A stretch of DNA of 64,000 nt, from assembly GCF_004210375.1 (NCBI RefSeq), contig NC_134837.1:19229586-19293585 (forward strand). Reading direction: 5' to 3'. Origin of the DNA: Tachypleus tridentatus. Taxonomy: Eukaryota; Arthropoda; Merostomata; Xiphosura; Limulidae. Made by a program: the position numbers and the translations under genes. The first letter of the stretch is position 1, and each line of letters opens with the position of its first letter. The notes under the pieces were generated by a model. The model was not told where the DNA came from and did not search any database. It saw nothing but the letters and a program-made list of their open reading frames with translations. Shown here piece after piece: positions 45,553 through 55,774 of the stretch.

Positions 45553-46295
45553 TTAATCTTTCCTTTGTAAGGAATGATACACAAGTACGCCATCTCGCCA
45601 ACCTCGTGAAGACAATGACGTACATTCCGCACTCAGCACATACACATTAATGTTGCTTGTATCTATATACAGTGAAGGTATCCTGCAGGATTACGAAGAA
45701 GTGTCGACCCCTCACTATGGAGGGGAAATCGCTGTTATATTAATTTAAACGTAGATTGTTTCAGTCTTTGATTTATTTTAATTTATATACATGTAATAAC
45801 AAAGTATTGACAGTAAAATTCATTCTACTTATATAGAAATTCACTCGTAATTTATGCAAGGTAAGTCAGGATATAAACTATTTTTATCATATGATCATTT
45901 TCAAAACGTAAGTAATGCTACGCTCGTCTCTAATGTAAGCGACACAAATCAGTCTCCTAACATCCCACTCAGGTGAGGCCATACATCACTACTCGGTTGT
46001 ATAACTGCCACTCATCTAATGAGGTTTAAGCAAAAGTGGCAGAAGTTGCTCATGGAATTTTTTGTGACAAAAACTGAGGTGTAATTTTAAAAATTCGTAT
46101 CATTTGCCTTGTTGATTTTGTAATACAGTTAAATGAGAACTGATAGAGATGTGGTTATGCCTCTACCATGGAATATTTTGTAAAAATCAGCTTAGAGCTT
46201 TATGATGTTACACGTACTGTTGCTGATTCAGAATAACATACTTAAAAATGATTTCTGTGAATATTCAAATTAATTAGTAAAAATGGTAACCTTTC
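45553..46295. other. spacer, no gene recognised
   Basis: No feature recognised. Confidence 0.35.
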
Positions 46296-46694
46296 TTTTT
46301 GAATTTCGCACAAAGCTGTGTGTGTTTTTCTTATAGCAAAGCCACATCGGGCTATCTGCTCAGCCCACCGAGGGGAATCGAACCCCTGATTTTAGCGTTG
46401 TAAATCCGGAGACATACCGCTGTACTAGCGGGGGACCGCGCAAAGCTACTCGAGGGCTATCTGCACTAGCCGTCCCTAATTTAGCAGTGTAAGACTAGAT
46501 GGAAGGCAGCTAGTCATCACCACCTCCCGCCAACTCTTGGGCTACTATTTTACCAACGAATAGTGGGATTGACCATCACATTATAACGCCCCCACGGCTG
46601 GGAGGGCGAGAATGTTTGGTGCGACTGGTATGCGAACCCGCGACCCTCAGATTACGAGTCGCACGCCTTAACACGCTTGGCCATGCCAGGCCAT
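46296..46694 (-). mobile_element. SINE type A, split by a nested SINE B
   Basis: Reverse-strand copy. Its tail is interrupted at 46318-46436 by a type B element, with an 11-bp duplication of the tail sequence (cgcacaaagct at 46307-46317, cgcgcaaagct at 46437-46447). The head ends at 46694 and another A copy starts immediately after. Confidence 0.92.
46318..46436 (-). mobile_element. SINE type B nested in SINE A, with TSD
   Basis: gtgtgtgtttttcttatagc at the left is the (CA)n tail on the reverse strand, and ctgtactagcgggggac at the right is the head. Very similar to the copies at 2804 and 47030. Confidence 0.93.
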
Positions 46695-46696
46695 TA

Positions 46697-46955
46697 AATA
46701 TCGCGCAAAACTGCACAAAGTCTATCAGTGTTAGCCGTCCCCAATTTAGCGATATAAGATTAGAGGGAAGGCATGTAGTCATCACACCCACCGCCAACTC
46801 TTGGGCTACTCTTTTACCAACGAATAGTGGGATTGATCGGACCATTATAAGGCCCAAAGGCAGAAAGGGCGAACATGTTTGGTGTGGTGGGGATACAAAC
46901 TGCCGACCCTCGGATTACGAGCCGCGTGTCTTAACCACCTGGCCGTGCCGGGCCA
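46697..46955 (-). mobile_element. SINE type A, tandem with the preceding copy
   Basis: Complete reverse-strand copy from aatatcgcgcaaaactgcac to tggcccggcacggccaggtg (reverse strand). It sits two bases after the previous copy's head. Confidence 0.92.
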
Positions 46956-47029
46956 AATTATAAATGTGATAGAAACCATCTTGTACACGCAAAAACTCCA
47001 GTGACCGAGTTTTATTAAGATTTGAAAGC

Positions 47030-47146
47030 GTGTGTTTGTTTTTATAGTAAAGCCACATAGGGCTATCTGCTGAGCCCACCGAGGGGAATCGAACCCCTGC
47101 TTTGAGCATTGTAAATCGGGAGATATACCGCTGTACTAGCGGGGGG
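47030..47146 (-). mobile_element. SINE type B
   Basis: gtgtgtttgtttttatagta, agccacatagggctatctgc, gaatcgaacccctgctttga and gtactagcggggggc define a complete reverse-strand copy. Confidence 0.93.
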
Positions 47147-47339
47147 CAAATGGTAATCATTTTGATATTCAGTTTCATAACTACCCATTCTTCTGTTGGC
47201 TATTACAGAGATTGTGGCGACCCCTCATTTCTAATCTTATCACTAAACCACAGTGTATAAAGAATTAATGCAAGCTCTTTTACAGCAGAAGTCTATGTTT
47301 ATTCTAATCTGCTATATTTCTAGCGTTTTACAACTGTCC

Positions 47340-47885
47340 AGCGCAACGATAAGTACATTAAAAGTTTATTATGTCATTATTTGAAACTGTTCAACTTCAG
47401 TGAATTACTTTGGTTGTTGTTGTTCTGAATTAAGCACAAAGCTACACAATGGGCTATCTGTGCTCTGCCCACCCCGGGTATCGAAACCCGAATTTTAGCG
47501 TTGTAAGTCCGCAGACATACCGCTTAGCTACTGGGGGGGCGAATTACTTCGGACGTTAGCACTTCTACGAGGACATTAAATATCATCTTCGGGAAAAGGC
47601 AGCTTGTAACGTTGTGAGGCCAGTCAAGCTAGCTAGATTACACGAGATTTGTAATAATATCAACTCAGAAGTTACTTGTTCATAATGGACCTAGATCGTC
47701 GATAAAATATTCAGTTCTAGACCGGATATAAGACTCAGTGTTGTCTGTAAGTTTGTAAAACCCTTGTATACAAACCATCATTTTCTGATAACTATCAGTA
47801 CTAACCGTTATTATAAATTATATTGTCTTTTTGTTCGTATATTAAAATACATTTATGTCAAAAAAGGAAATCGTGTGTATAAATC
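47340..47885 (+). repeat. LTR-like interspersed repeat, copy 2, with SINE C inserted
   Basis: Shares with copy 3 cttcagtgaatta.tt, ttcggacgttag.a.ttcta, gaggacatta and the end tgtctgtaagtttgtaaaac. A SINE C is inserted at 47411-47540. Copy 3 shows the uninterrupted sequence at this point. The homology continues past the ccagacc/agactcagtgttgt block into cattattataaattatattg-like sequence. Confidence 0.8.
47411..47540 (-). mobile_element. SINE type C with 9-bp TSD
   Basis: Complete reverse-strand copy: gaattaagcacaaagctaca, caatgggctatctgtgctct, gcccaccccgggtatcgaaa, then the head at tagctactgggggggc. TSD gaattactt at 47402-47410 and 47541-47549. Confidence 0.95.
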
Positions 47886-48257
47886 TTGTTGGCAGATAAT
47901 AAACATTTAATAAACACAAATATTTAATTAACTACTAAGCTCAGATTAAATCTGTTTATTCGAAATAGTAATACTTAACTACGTAACATAATAAATCGGT
48001 GACTCATCCGGAATAAATTATAATACGTAACAGACTTCACTTCTATTTTTAATCTTTTAGATTTTAGCTTGATGTTTAGGAGAGAAGGACCCAAGCTGAT
48101 AACAGCTTTGGAATATAGCTTGTTTCTTGTGTTTATTATTGTATTGTAAATACGTTTTGTGTGAATAAACACTTGTGTACTAGTGGCGAGTATTTCTTCT
48201 GGATGATTCCGATAGCAGATCGGAGGGATTATAATACTCTATACATTCTATACAGTT
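47886..48257. other. spacer, no gene recognised
   Basis: No feature recognised; a 65-codon reverse frame (47975-48172) has no known content. Confidence 0.35.
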
Positions 48258-48471
48258 TTGTTTGGTTTGTTTTGAATTTTGCGCAAAGCTACACGAGGGC
48301 TATATGCGTTAGCCGTTTCTAATTTTGCAGTGTAATACTTGAGGGAAGGCAGCTAGTCATCACTACCCACAGCTAATTTTACCAAAGAATAGTGGGATTG
48401 ACCGTCACTTTATAATGCTCCCACGGTGACCCTCAGATCGAGCGTCTTAACCATCTAGCCATGCTGGGCCT
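48258..48471 (-). mobile_element. SINE type A, internally deleted
   Basis: The tail and half of the body are intact. At tttataatgctcccacgg it jumps to gtgaccctcagatcgagcgt and the head. The B-box part is lost. Confidence 0.9.
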
Positions 48472-49095
48472 TTACTTATTAAACTGAATCATTATTTTGC
48501 CTGAAATCTCATAGGATTTGTAACCTATCACTCTTTAGGGATGGAGGTGAATTGGTGCTGGCTTCTTGAACTTGAGGTAATAGTGATGAAGAGTGTTGAT
48601 TTTAGTGTCCAGTTTCTGCCAGATTCATCTGGAGCTCAGGTGTGGAGCTTATTTGAGATTTTTTTTTAAACTCTGAAGGTGGAAACATTATAATTAACGT
48701 AGAATGATTCCAGAGGATCTATAATAGTAATAATATAAAATTGTAACGATAATAATGAAAACACAGTAAGAACACGTGTGTAAACACAGTAAGTACACGT
48801 GTGCTTACAAAATTTACAGTTTTAGTTTGTGTTTGCAGCCAATATATTCTTCTTATTTGAGAAATGATTTCAGCATAAACAATCTTTCTTATGGACTACA
48901 GAGATGACGTGGCGTTGTACTGTCATAAAAATGATAAATATGTAATCAAACATTAAAAAAATGCAAATGTGTATGATGACCGTAGGAAGGAAGTGGACTC
49001 TTGTCACTAAGGTCCCAATAACTGTTAACCTTCATTAACATTTCGTCATATTTGGTATAAAGTTTAAGGTTTTGTAGTATTTTCAGCCGATGCTT
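48472..49095. other. spacer, no gene recognised
   Basis: A 23-bp direct duplication around aaacacagtaagwacacgtg lies at 48758-48804. No gene. Confidence 0.4.
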
Positions 49096-49310
49096 GTTAA
49101 ACTTAGCGCAAAACTACCCGAAGGCTATTTGCATTACTCGTTCCTATTTTTAAATGATAAATTAGAGGGATTGCAGCTTGTCGACACCACCTATCGTCAA
49201 CTTGTAAGCAACTGTAATCGAATGATGGGATTTGACTGTTTTGCCCATAACACACCAACGGCCCCAGAGTGTGAGACGCGAACCGCAGAATATTGATCCA
49301 TTTTAATTAA
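49096..49310 (-). mobile_element. SINE type A, ancient relic
   Basis: agcgcaaaactacccgaagg, ctatttgcattactcgttcc, tagagggattgcagcttgtc and gtgtgagacgcgaaccgcag follow the order of a reverse-strand A copy, with heavy divergence. The 68-codon open frame over it is a by-product. Confidence 0.65.
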
Positions 49311-50448
49311 GGCTAACTCGCAGAAGCTATTTGTATTGAGATATGTTGTTCCACTACAAGCCTCACGAGTTTAAAATACATGTCATATGGAATGCAAAAC
49401 ACTTGTTCAATGTCCATGTTTGTTGTTGTTTTTATAATAAAAACTGTAATTGATAGAATAGACTTTGTAGGAACTAAGCTACTGATTTTATAAGTTTTGC
49501 ACTGAGATTTTTTTTAAACGTTTAGTAATACTTTATTTCACCCGAAATATTTTCATAAACTGTTCTTTTATCTATTTTACATTCTAGTTCTTGAAACTTT
49601 ATCTAAATTTAACACATGTTCGTACCGTTAGTTCTTTATCATATATCTTGAAGTCTGAGGTACGTTACGGAAAGTTGTTCATTCTTAAGATATTTTAAAG
49701 TTCTAATGAATCGCTTTAAATTGTTATGAATCTTATAATGAACTCGATATTCCAAAGTACTGTATGTTATTTAAGAGAGTCATATTTTGTTTTTACTTTT
49801 ATTTAAGGGAGACATATGTTGTTTCATACATTATTACAGTCCAATTATCTGATTCATTTTTACATTTCCTTTCGTGAGCAAAAAATAAGATAAGACTGAG
49901 TTATAGATTGTTGTTGACGCGGCTTTGAGATACTTTCTAGTTGCTATAGCGACATTAGTGAATCCAGTGCATGGTAAGTGAACGAGTGTTATACGCTACA
50001 AATGTAGTAATGTTAATCTTGATGTGAATAAAAAAAACTTATTGATTTATAATTTGTTATGGTTTGCACATGACAACAGAACTGTAGCTGCTGTAAAACA
50101 TGGCGTTTCAGAATTATGCCTTTTTTTCAACAAAGATTCAAGGTCAGTTTCGTAAATAAGAACGAACATCATTACTAGACATTCGTCTCGCTCTGTTTCT
50201 TTAAAGGTAATTCTTTGTATAAAGAAAATAAACGTATCCTCAATAAAATATACAGTAGGTACTTATCGTAATAACTTTGTTTGTAAATTGTCTAACATTA
50301 AACAAATATCAACGTACATTACTTACGGGTAGAAAATATCAAAACAGGGATTTATCATTGTATATTTCCAATATCGTTTAGTAGCCCATCTGTGGAAACG
50401 TCACACGTGTTCTTCTAAGTTTTTGAACACGGAGAGAACATTTTATTT
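49311..50448. other. spacer, no gene recognised
   Basis: AT-rich; no feature recognised. Confidence 0.35.
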
Positions 50449-50742
50449 GCTTGTTTCCACGCAAAACAACACAATTGGTTGAAACTTTGTAGAATGGACG
50501 GCAACTGCCTGTTGTGAAGACACAGGTGTAGAGGACGACGTTTCGAAAGTCTTCCGCCTTTCGTCTTCAGGCAGGTCCACAACAGGCAGTTGCCGTCCAT
50601 TCTACAAAGTTCCATAATGAATACTCTGCCGAAACAATCCATCAAAGAATACAAAATGAGGTGTTTGTGATCTGTTTAGCGTGGGGAATCTAACCCAGAA
50701 TTTTAGCGGTATAAGTCAGTAAACTCACCGTTAATCAACCTG
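50449..50742 (-). mobile_element. SINE type C, split by a palindromic insertion
   Basis: tgcttgtttccacgcaaaac and acacaat belong to the tail. After about 190 foreign bases the SINE resumes with ggtgtttgtgatctgtttag, gggaatctaacccagaattt and tagcggtataagtcagtaaa. The insert is the palindrome at 50483-50611 with short flanks. Confidence 0.65.
50483..50611. repeat. perfect 34-bp inverted repeat with Penelope-like core
   Basis: aactttgtagaatggacggc with aactgcctgttgtg at 50483-50516 is exactly complementary to 50578-50611. The 61-base centre, read on the reverse strand, contains cctgaagacgaaaggcggaa and gactttcgaaacgtcgtcct. This is the same order of parts as the Penelope terminal repeats: CUGANGA, a short hairpin, GAAAC, then GUCGUC. 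The DNA sequence otherwise differs from the copies at 15150 and 53686, so it probably comes from another Penelope-like family. Confidence 0.85.
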
Positions 50743-51194
50743 GAAAAAGAAATGTAAAGAGGACATCCGAATTTTAATAAAGTTGATATCGTAATTACTG
50801 ATGAAAATTCGCAATCCCTTCGTTTATTCACTTAACAGTAACTAACTTGTTATCTCGTAACATAATTCTAAGTTACTATTAACTGATTTTATTTAATAAT
50901 TTTTATAATTATCTAAACATTAAAAGTTCTCCTTCAAAAAACTAGTGGGTAATTGTTTACCGGATTTTTATAGCGATAACATAAATTAATATTTGAAAAA
51001 TAAAAGGTACATCTAATTCTCAGAGGTTCATATGTGTTTTTACCTCATGCGACAAGTGGGTTAAGTTGTCAAGTTAGAGACTCCTAAAATTCCTAATTTA
51101 TAACTACTCACCAGAAAGAGGGCATACAGTCAACAGCGCGACGTCCACTTACTCTTTCCTGACTGATAAACGGATTTGTTGCAGTTATGGTTTG
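50743..51194. other. spacer, no gene recognised
   Basis: No feature recognised. Confidence 0.35.
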
Positions 51195-51316
51195 TTTTGA
51201 ATTTCGGGCAAAGTTACACGAGGGCTATCTGGGCTAGCCCTCCGTAATTTAGCAGTGTAAGACTAGAAGGGAGGTAGCTAGTCATTACCACCCACTGTCA
51301 ACTCTTGGACAACCAG
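51195..51316 (-). mobile_element. SINE type A, tail half
   Basis: ttttgaatttcgggcaaagt to ccactgtcaactcttggac on the + strand. The head half is missing. Confidence 0.9.
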
Positions 51317-51488
51317 TTCATACAGACTGACTCAATAAATTCTTAGACGAATCTTTAGTAGGGATATTTTATTTAAAAAAAACTGATAAAAATCTGTGTG
51401 CAACTTGTCTATAACGTTTACTAAAAGACTTCCGTAGTAAATTTGAAACTATAATAATTGTTTATTTTTTAATACGGACTACGACGAA

Positions 51489-51577
51489 TTGACCGTCGCA
51501 CCAAACATGCTCACCCTTTTAGCCGTGGGGTGTTATAATGTTACGGTCTATCCCACTATTTGTTGGTAAATGAGTAA
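51489..51577 (+). mobile_element. SINE type A, body fragment
   Basis: gaccgtcgcaccaaacatgc to ccactatttgttggtaaatg. Opposite orientation to the fragment at 51195, just upstream of calpain exon 1. Confidence 0.88.
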
Positions 51578-51639
51578 CTTTTGAACTATGTTTATTGTAT
51601 CCAAAAGTACCTATTAATTAAGTTGTTATGCTTCAACAG

Positions 51640-51673
51640 ATGTTAACTGTACCGATAAGTCACTTCTTGTAAG
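51640..51673 (+). promoter_or_regulatory. possible 5' UTR with splice acceptor of the calpain gene
   Basis: ttgttatgcttcaacag ending at 51639 looks like a splice acceptor. If used, a non-coding first exon lies upstream and 34 bases of leader precede the ATG. No TATA box or initiator was convincing. Confidence 0.35.
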
Positions 51674-51946
51674 ATGGGCAATGGAATTGGCGTTTTGAGT
51701 CCATCCCAGCCTCCTCTATATCGGAAGAATAACCTGAAAGATCCTCTAAAGACAAGAAATTGGTTTAATTCTACCAATGGAATAAAGAAAGCTCTTCCAG
51801 AATTTATTGTGAATAGTCACGTCCCTCTCGTGGCTGTGCGAGAATACAATCAAGAACGGCTTCGATCTGCAGAACGAACCAAGGGTGAATCATTTGATCT
51901 GACAATCATTAATAGTGTTGATGGAAGTGGATCAAGAATTCCTTTG
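51674..51946 (+). CDS. calpain-family protease, coding exon 1
   Basis: 91 codons starting MGNGIGVLSPSQPPLYR and ending DGSGSRIPL, followed by a consensus donor (ttg|gtgagt) in phase 0. The family call comes from exon 2; this N-terminal region is poorly conserved and I cannot match it to a particular calpain. It is basic and proline-containing, with no signal peptide. The glycine after Met could suggest N-myristoylation, but the usual Ser/Thr at position 6 is absent. The ATG is the first in a frame that runs through without a stop. Calpains are cytosolic calcium-dependent cysteine proteases. Confidence 0.75.
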
Positions 51947-52063
51947 GTGAGTTTTTTTTTATATTTTCAATGCATTTTTTATGTCTGGGGCACAGGGTGG
52001 TACGACATTTTTCCTCCCTTAGTTAATATGTATTATTTTTCAAAACTTATGTATTTTCTTTTA

Positions 52064-52093
52064 GCTGAATTTGGACATGGAAAGTTGTTCAAG
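52064..52093 (+). repeat. partial duplicate of calpain exon 2 in intron 1
   Basis: gctgaatttggacatggaaa gttgttcaag encodes AEFGHGKLFK and is followed by TAA. Exon 2 encodes SELGFGKLFK at the matching place: 7 of 10 residues and about 20 of 30 bases agree without gaps. A tattttcttttag acceptor-like sequence stands just before it, but splicing there would put the segment in a different frame from exon 1. I read it as an exon relic; chance similarity is not excluded. Confidence 0.4.
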
Positions 52094-52865
52094 TAAACAA
52101 CTCTTAAATTTGCTTCTTGTCAGTTAATTAGCAATTAGCCAATTTTCCTGCAGGAAAGATAACACATGACGTCTAGAGATAGAAAGCTATATTTTCTGTC
52201 AATAAATAAGGTGATGGCCTGAGGTTTGGCTCATCTCAATATTTGAGAACAAGTGAACAGAGATTACGTGTTGAAAACTGGACTTACATTTTTGCATGTT
52301 TTATATTAAAAGTAAAATTCTCTTTGGTTTATCAATTTTTCTCAGAAAAACTGCAAGATCTTAAACCTGGAGTGGTATTTTTAATAGGTTATTTTGATTT
52401 TAGCCTCTGGTTTGACACATTTTTTTATTTTAACGTGGCTCTAGTTTAAACCACACGAAGGGGAACCTGTTGGACTGAAGAGAGAGCGCTTACGATTTAA
52501 CTTCTTTTCTCTCTCTCTTGCCAGTGAAACATAATTACAACAGACATACTTTATTAATGTTTTATCTATAATCATGTTGTTATATCTGTTAAAAACTGAT
52601 TTCATGTAAAGGTCATTCCATGCCAACTGACCCATAAAAAAGAGCTTTTCCACATCATGTCATAGATTTTTCTTGAAAAAAAATATTCAAGCAGAAGCTT
52701 CGTTTTGATTTATTCAGTCATGAAAAGTCCTAAAGCTCAACTAAGATATGAACTGGAAAGCCCAAGGTGGGTTGGCATGATCCACAACTTTTCATGTTTC
52801 GACTTTTCCTTTCTTATAAACTCAGGGAACAGTAAAAAAAGGACATATACTATTCTAAGTTAAAT

Positions 52866-52968
52866 CAGCGGGCTTACAACGCTAGAATCCGGGTTCTAAT
52901 ACCTGTGGTGGGCAGAGCACAGATAGCTCATTGTATAGCTTTGTCCTTAATCACAAACAAACAAGCAA
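52866..52968 (+). mobile_element. SINE type C, head missing
   Basis: agcgggcttacaacgctaga, atccgggttctaatacctgt, ggtgggcagagcacagatag and (caaa)n end. Lies in calpain intron 1. Confidence 0.85.
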
Positions 52969-53418
52969 ACTATTCACCACTAAAATAGAACAAAAAACAA
53001 TTTAATCTAGTGTGTGTATATACACTATGGTTAGATAAAAAAATAATGATATATAGCACATTAACAAACATAGCAACTTTCTTTATAGAGTTTATAGTCT
53101 TGGCAAATGTTACCTATCTCTACTTAATTTATGTCTTTAATAAATATTACTCAGGAATCATTCAGACAATATCGGCAGAGAATATTTTTAGTATAAAATT
53201 TTCTCTTTTAAGTCTTGCCAGAAGGAATTATGAAAAAAAAAACCCAACAACAATAAAGTTGTAAAAGTACAAGTAAGGAACTTAAGGCAGAGAGAGTGAA
53301 AACTCATAAACTTAACTAGTTGATAATTAATGTTAATTTTGATATAAGAAAATTTTTTCATGTAAAATGTAAACTTGAAAATAATGTTAACTTTATTGTT
53401 TTGTTTTTTATTCTACAG

Positions 53419-53562
53419 GGAGAAGAAAAAGAATTAAAAAGAATAGTTTCTGAACTCGGTTTTGGGAAACTTTTCAAGGATCCTAAGTTTCCTTCTGCCG
53501 GATCTTCTCTTTACTTCACTCGAAAATCAGTGGAAGATAAAATCACTTGGATGAGGCCTCAC
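53419..53562 (+). CDS. calpain-family protease, coding exon 2
   Basis: 48 codons in phase 0 between acceptor ttctacag and donor cac|gtaaga. The peptide GEEKELKRIVSELGFGKLF, then KDPKFPSAGSSLYFTRKS and ITWMRPH, has the calpain signature at the entrance of the catalytic domain: an LF-x-DP-x-FP motif, then SSL(F/Y)(F/Y), then W-x-RP. Next should come the exon with the catalytic Cys (GDCW motif). I searched the remaining 10.4 kb by eye and did not see it, so the next intron is long or extends past the window. Confidence 0.82.
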
Positions 53563-54272
53563 GTAAGATTATCATTATCCTAAACATCGTTGATTCATAT
53601 TTTACCGTGTTTAAAATGGAAAGGTAAATTAAGGAGGCTTTAAGAAAAAAACATAAGAATACACATATATATGCAGAAACGGCTCGTTTGGGTTGAGAAA
53701 ATATCTTACATAGAAGAGCGAACAACGTTTCGTGAACCTGACGATGACCGAAGAAGGTCGAAACGTTGTTCGCTCTTCTATGTAAAATATTTTCTCAACC
53801 CAAACATATATATTTCTCTACAAGTGGGTTTTCTCGACATCACTGATAAGAATACACAGGTTTTAACATAGGTTCCAAATTTTCCAATGCTCCATAGTTT
53901 TATTATCCTTTTCCACTTGTAATTTATTTTTAATTTTTCATAACCTTTGTATCAGTTTGGAATGTTTAACTATTCTTCAGTTTCGATTTGATATGTAAAC
54001 TGAAACACATTTTAATAAATTTCATTTAGGCTCTGTTTGTTTACACGATATTTCAACAAAATATTTACTATTTATCATCGCTAATGTAACTCTCTATTTC
54101 TTATGTGATGGTTTTGAAATTTTGTCCAAAATATGACTTAGTGTTCCATAATTTTTTTACATTTACCTAGCGTTTAATAATTAATAATTGTAGCGTTTTT
54201 CGTAACAGTTGGAAATTATATTAGGATCTATAATGTTCATATAAAATTAAATTTACCACGACTAAGGTTATA
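53563..54272 (+). other. calpain intron 2, first part
   Basis: AT-rich intron sequence around the palindrome at 53686-53805. No exon recognised. Confidence 0.45.
53686..53805. repeat. 47-bp inverted repeat made of Penelope terminal repeats
   Basis: gtttgggttgagaaaatatc with ttacatagaagagcgaacaa and cgtttcg (53686-53732) pairs with 53759-53805 at 46 of 47 positions. The 26-base centre holds tgaacctgacgatgaccgaa. The right arm alone is the terminal repeat seen at 16640-16700. tctacaagtgggttttctcg, the outer end of a terminal repeat, follows at about 53818. The palindrome therefore consists of two opposed terminal repeats with no coding sequence between them. Confidence 0.9.
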
Positions 54273-55774
54273 TATACTCTTCAAAAAAAGAAACGCAAAA
54301 GGCAAAATTTGAGACATATTGTTAACAAGTTTATTCCGGGTAGTTCTGTATGGCATGTGTGAAACTTTGCACATTCACTGCTGAACATCCAAAGTCTGCA
54401 AAGGCGAAGTCCACGCTCATTAGTTGAAGTTTAACGTCACTCAACGTCAATAACGAGTATGCCCCCCGTCAGCATCAATAACTGCTTGGCATCTCCTGCC
54501 CATTGAAGCGAGGAGATGACGAATCACATCCTGTGGAATGGCTGTCCACTCAGCCTGCAAATCTGCTGCAAGCTGAGGTAGAGTCTGCGGTTGAGGTTGT
54601 CGCCGTCGCAGACGTCGGTCCAACTCGTCCCAAAGATGTTCGATGGGGTTTAAATCTGGTGATCTGGAGGACCAGGAAAGAACGTTGATGTTGTGGTGTC
54701 TCAAGAAGACAGTGGAGAGTCGGGCTGTGTGAGCACGGGCGTTGTCATGTTGAAAAACGTCGTTGACGTTCACCATGATGGGTTGCACATGGGGCCTAAG
54801 AATCTCGTCGACGTATCGTTGAGCCGTAAGATTCCCTCGAATATGCAAAAGGTCTGTTTTGGCATTGTAGGCGATGGCAGCCCACATCATGACGCTGCCA
54901 CCACCAAATCTGTCAACATCCTGCACATAGTTTGCTGCAAAACGTTCACCTCGGCGACGGTAAACACGGGTCCTTTCATCCTGCCTACGAAGCATAAAAC
55001 GTGATTCATCGCTGAACCAAACATGCCTCCATCGTCGATGAGGCCATACCCAATGTGCCCGAGTCCACTGCAGCCGTGCTTGACAATGTTGCTGGGTGAG
55101 GATGACGCCTCTGACTGGACGTTGAGGTCGAATTCCTGCATCTCGTAGACGGTTGCGTACGGTCTGATCGGAAATCCTAAACAGCCCTGGTATGGTTGAG
55201 GCAGTAGACGTCGCAGTGTTGGTCCTATCCCAAAGGTGACGTAACCGGATGTTGCGATCTTGTGCGGGCGTGGTCACACGAGGTCTGCCAGATCATGGAC
55301 GGTCACGAGTTGATCCATGTTGTTGGTGACGATTCCATAGCCTTGTGATGGTGCTCGGGTGGACATTCACAGCTCTGGCAACATCTGATCGAGATTCGCC
55401 TGCTTCCAAACGACCAATGGCGTTGTTGCGTTGTGCTTCAGTCAGTCTTGGCGTAACTGTATTGCGTGTCGGTGGCTTAACACTGAGCTATGGAAACCGA
55501 GAACCCATCACTTTTATAGGGATTTTGCACATGTTGCACTTGCAGAACATGCAGGTCTCTTAAACAAATTTATTGGGCACGCATGCGTTTTGGCGAAAAA
55601 TCCGATGTTTTCCTCCGTTTTCAAAGTGCACAACTTTTATTGTCATTTTGGTCTGACAATCAGTGCCTTAACACGTGTAACATCACATACTCTGAGCTTG
55701 TAACGTTATTACATATATTTCTCTTTAAAATAACAAAAATATCCCTTTTGCGTTTCTTGTTTTGAAGAGTATAC
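54273..55774 (-). mobile_element. Tc1-type DNA transposon in the calpain gene
   Basis: About 1.5 kb, with inverted ends tatactcttcaaaaaaagaa plus acgcaaaagg on the left and the complement of cccttttgcgtttcttgttt plus tgaagagtata on the right. The ends are nearly identical and stand next to TA dinucleotides, the target of Tc1/mariner elements. The transposase gene is on the reverse strand. The good preservation points to a recent insertion. Confidence 0.92.
54447..55454 (-). pseudogene. Tc1 transposase (DD34E), one stop codon, start lost
   Basis: Counting from an ACG at 55454 there are 336 codons to the stop at 54447. The N-terminal part (PRLTEAQRNNAIGRLEAG, HPSTITRLWNRH) is the paired helix-turn-helix DNA-binding region. 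A second HTH follows (FRISDQTVRNRLRDAG). The catalytic triad is D149 (FSDESRF), D237 (QHDNARAHTA) and E272 (PDLNPIEHLWDE), with 34 residues between the last two. Between triad members lies the usual GGGSVMMWAAI motif. Two defects are visible: TGA at 55295-55293, where CGA is expected in DRP-R-SGRP, and ACG where the ATG should be. Both are single transitions. Without them it would be a normal-length Tc1 transposase. Confidence 0.9.

Larger units (their letters stand above)
51947..53418 (+). other. calpain intron 1
   Basis: 1472 bases, GT-AG, phase 0, with acceptor tttattctacag. Contains a 30-base echo of exon 2 (52064-52093), a type C SINE (52866-52968) and otherwise AT-rich sequence. Confidence 0.75.

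Noticed and set aside
54503..55703. + strand frames of 60-103 codons over the Tc1 element
   Set aside because: They are opposite-strand shadows of the transposase gene.
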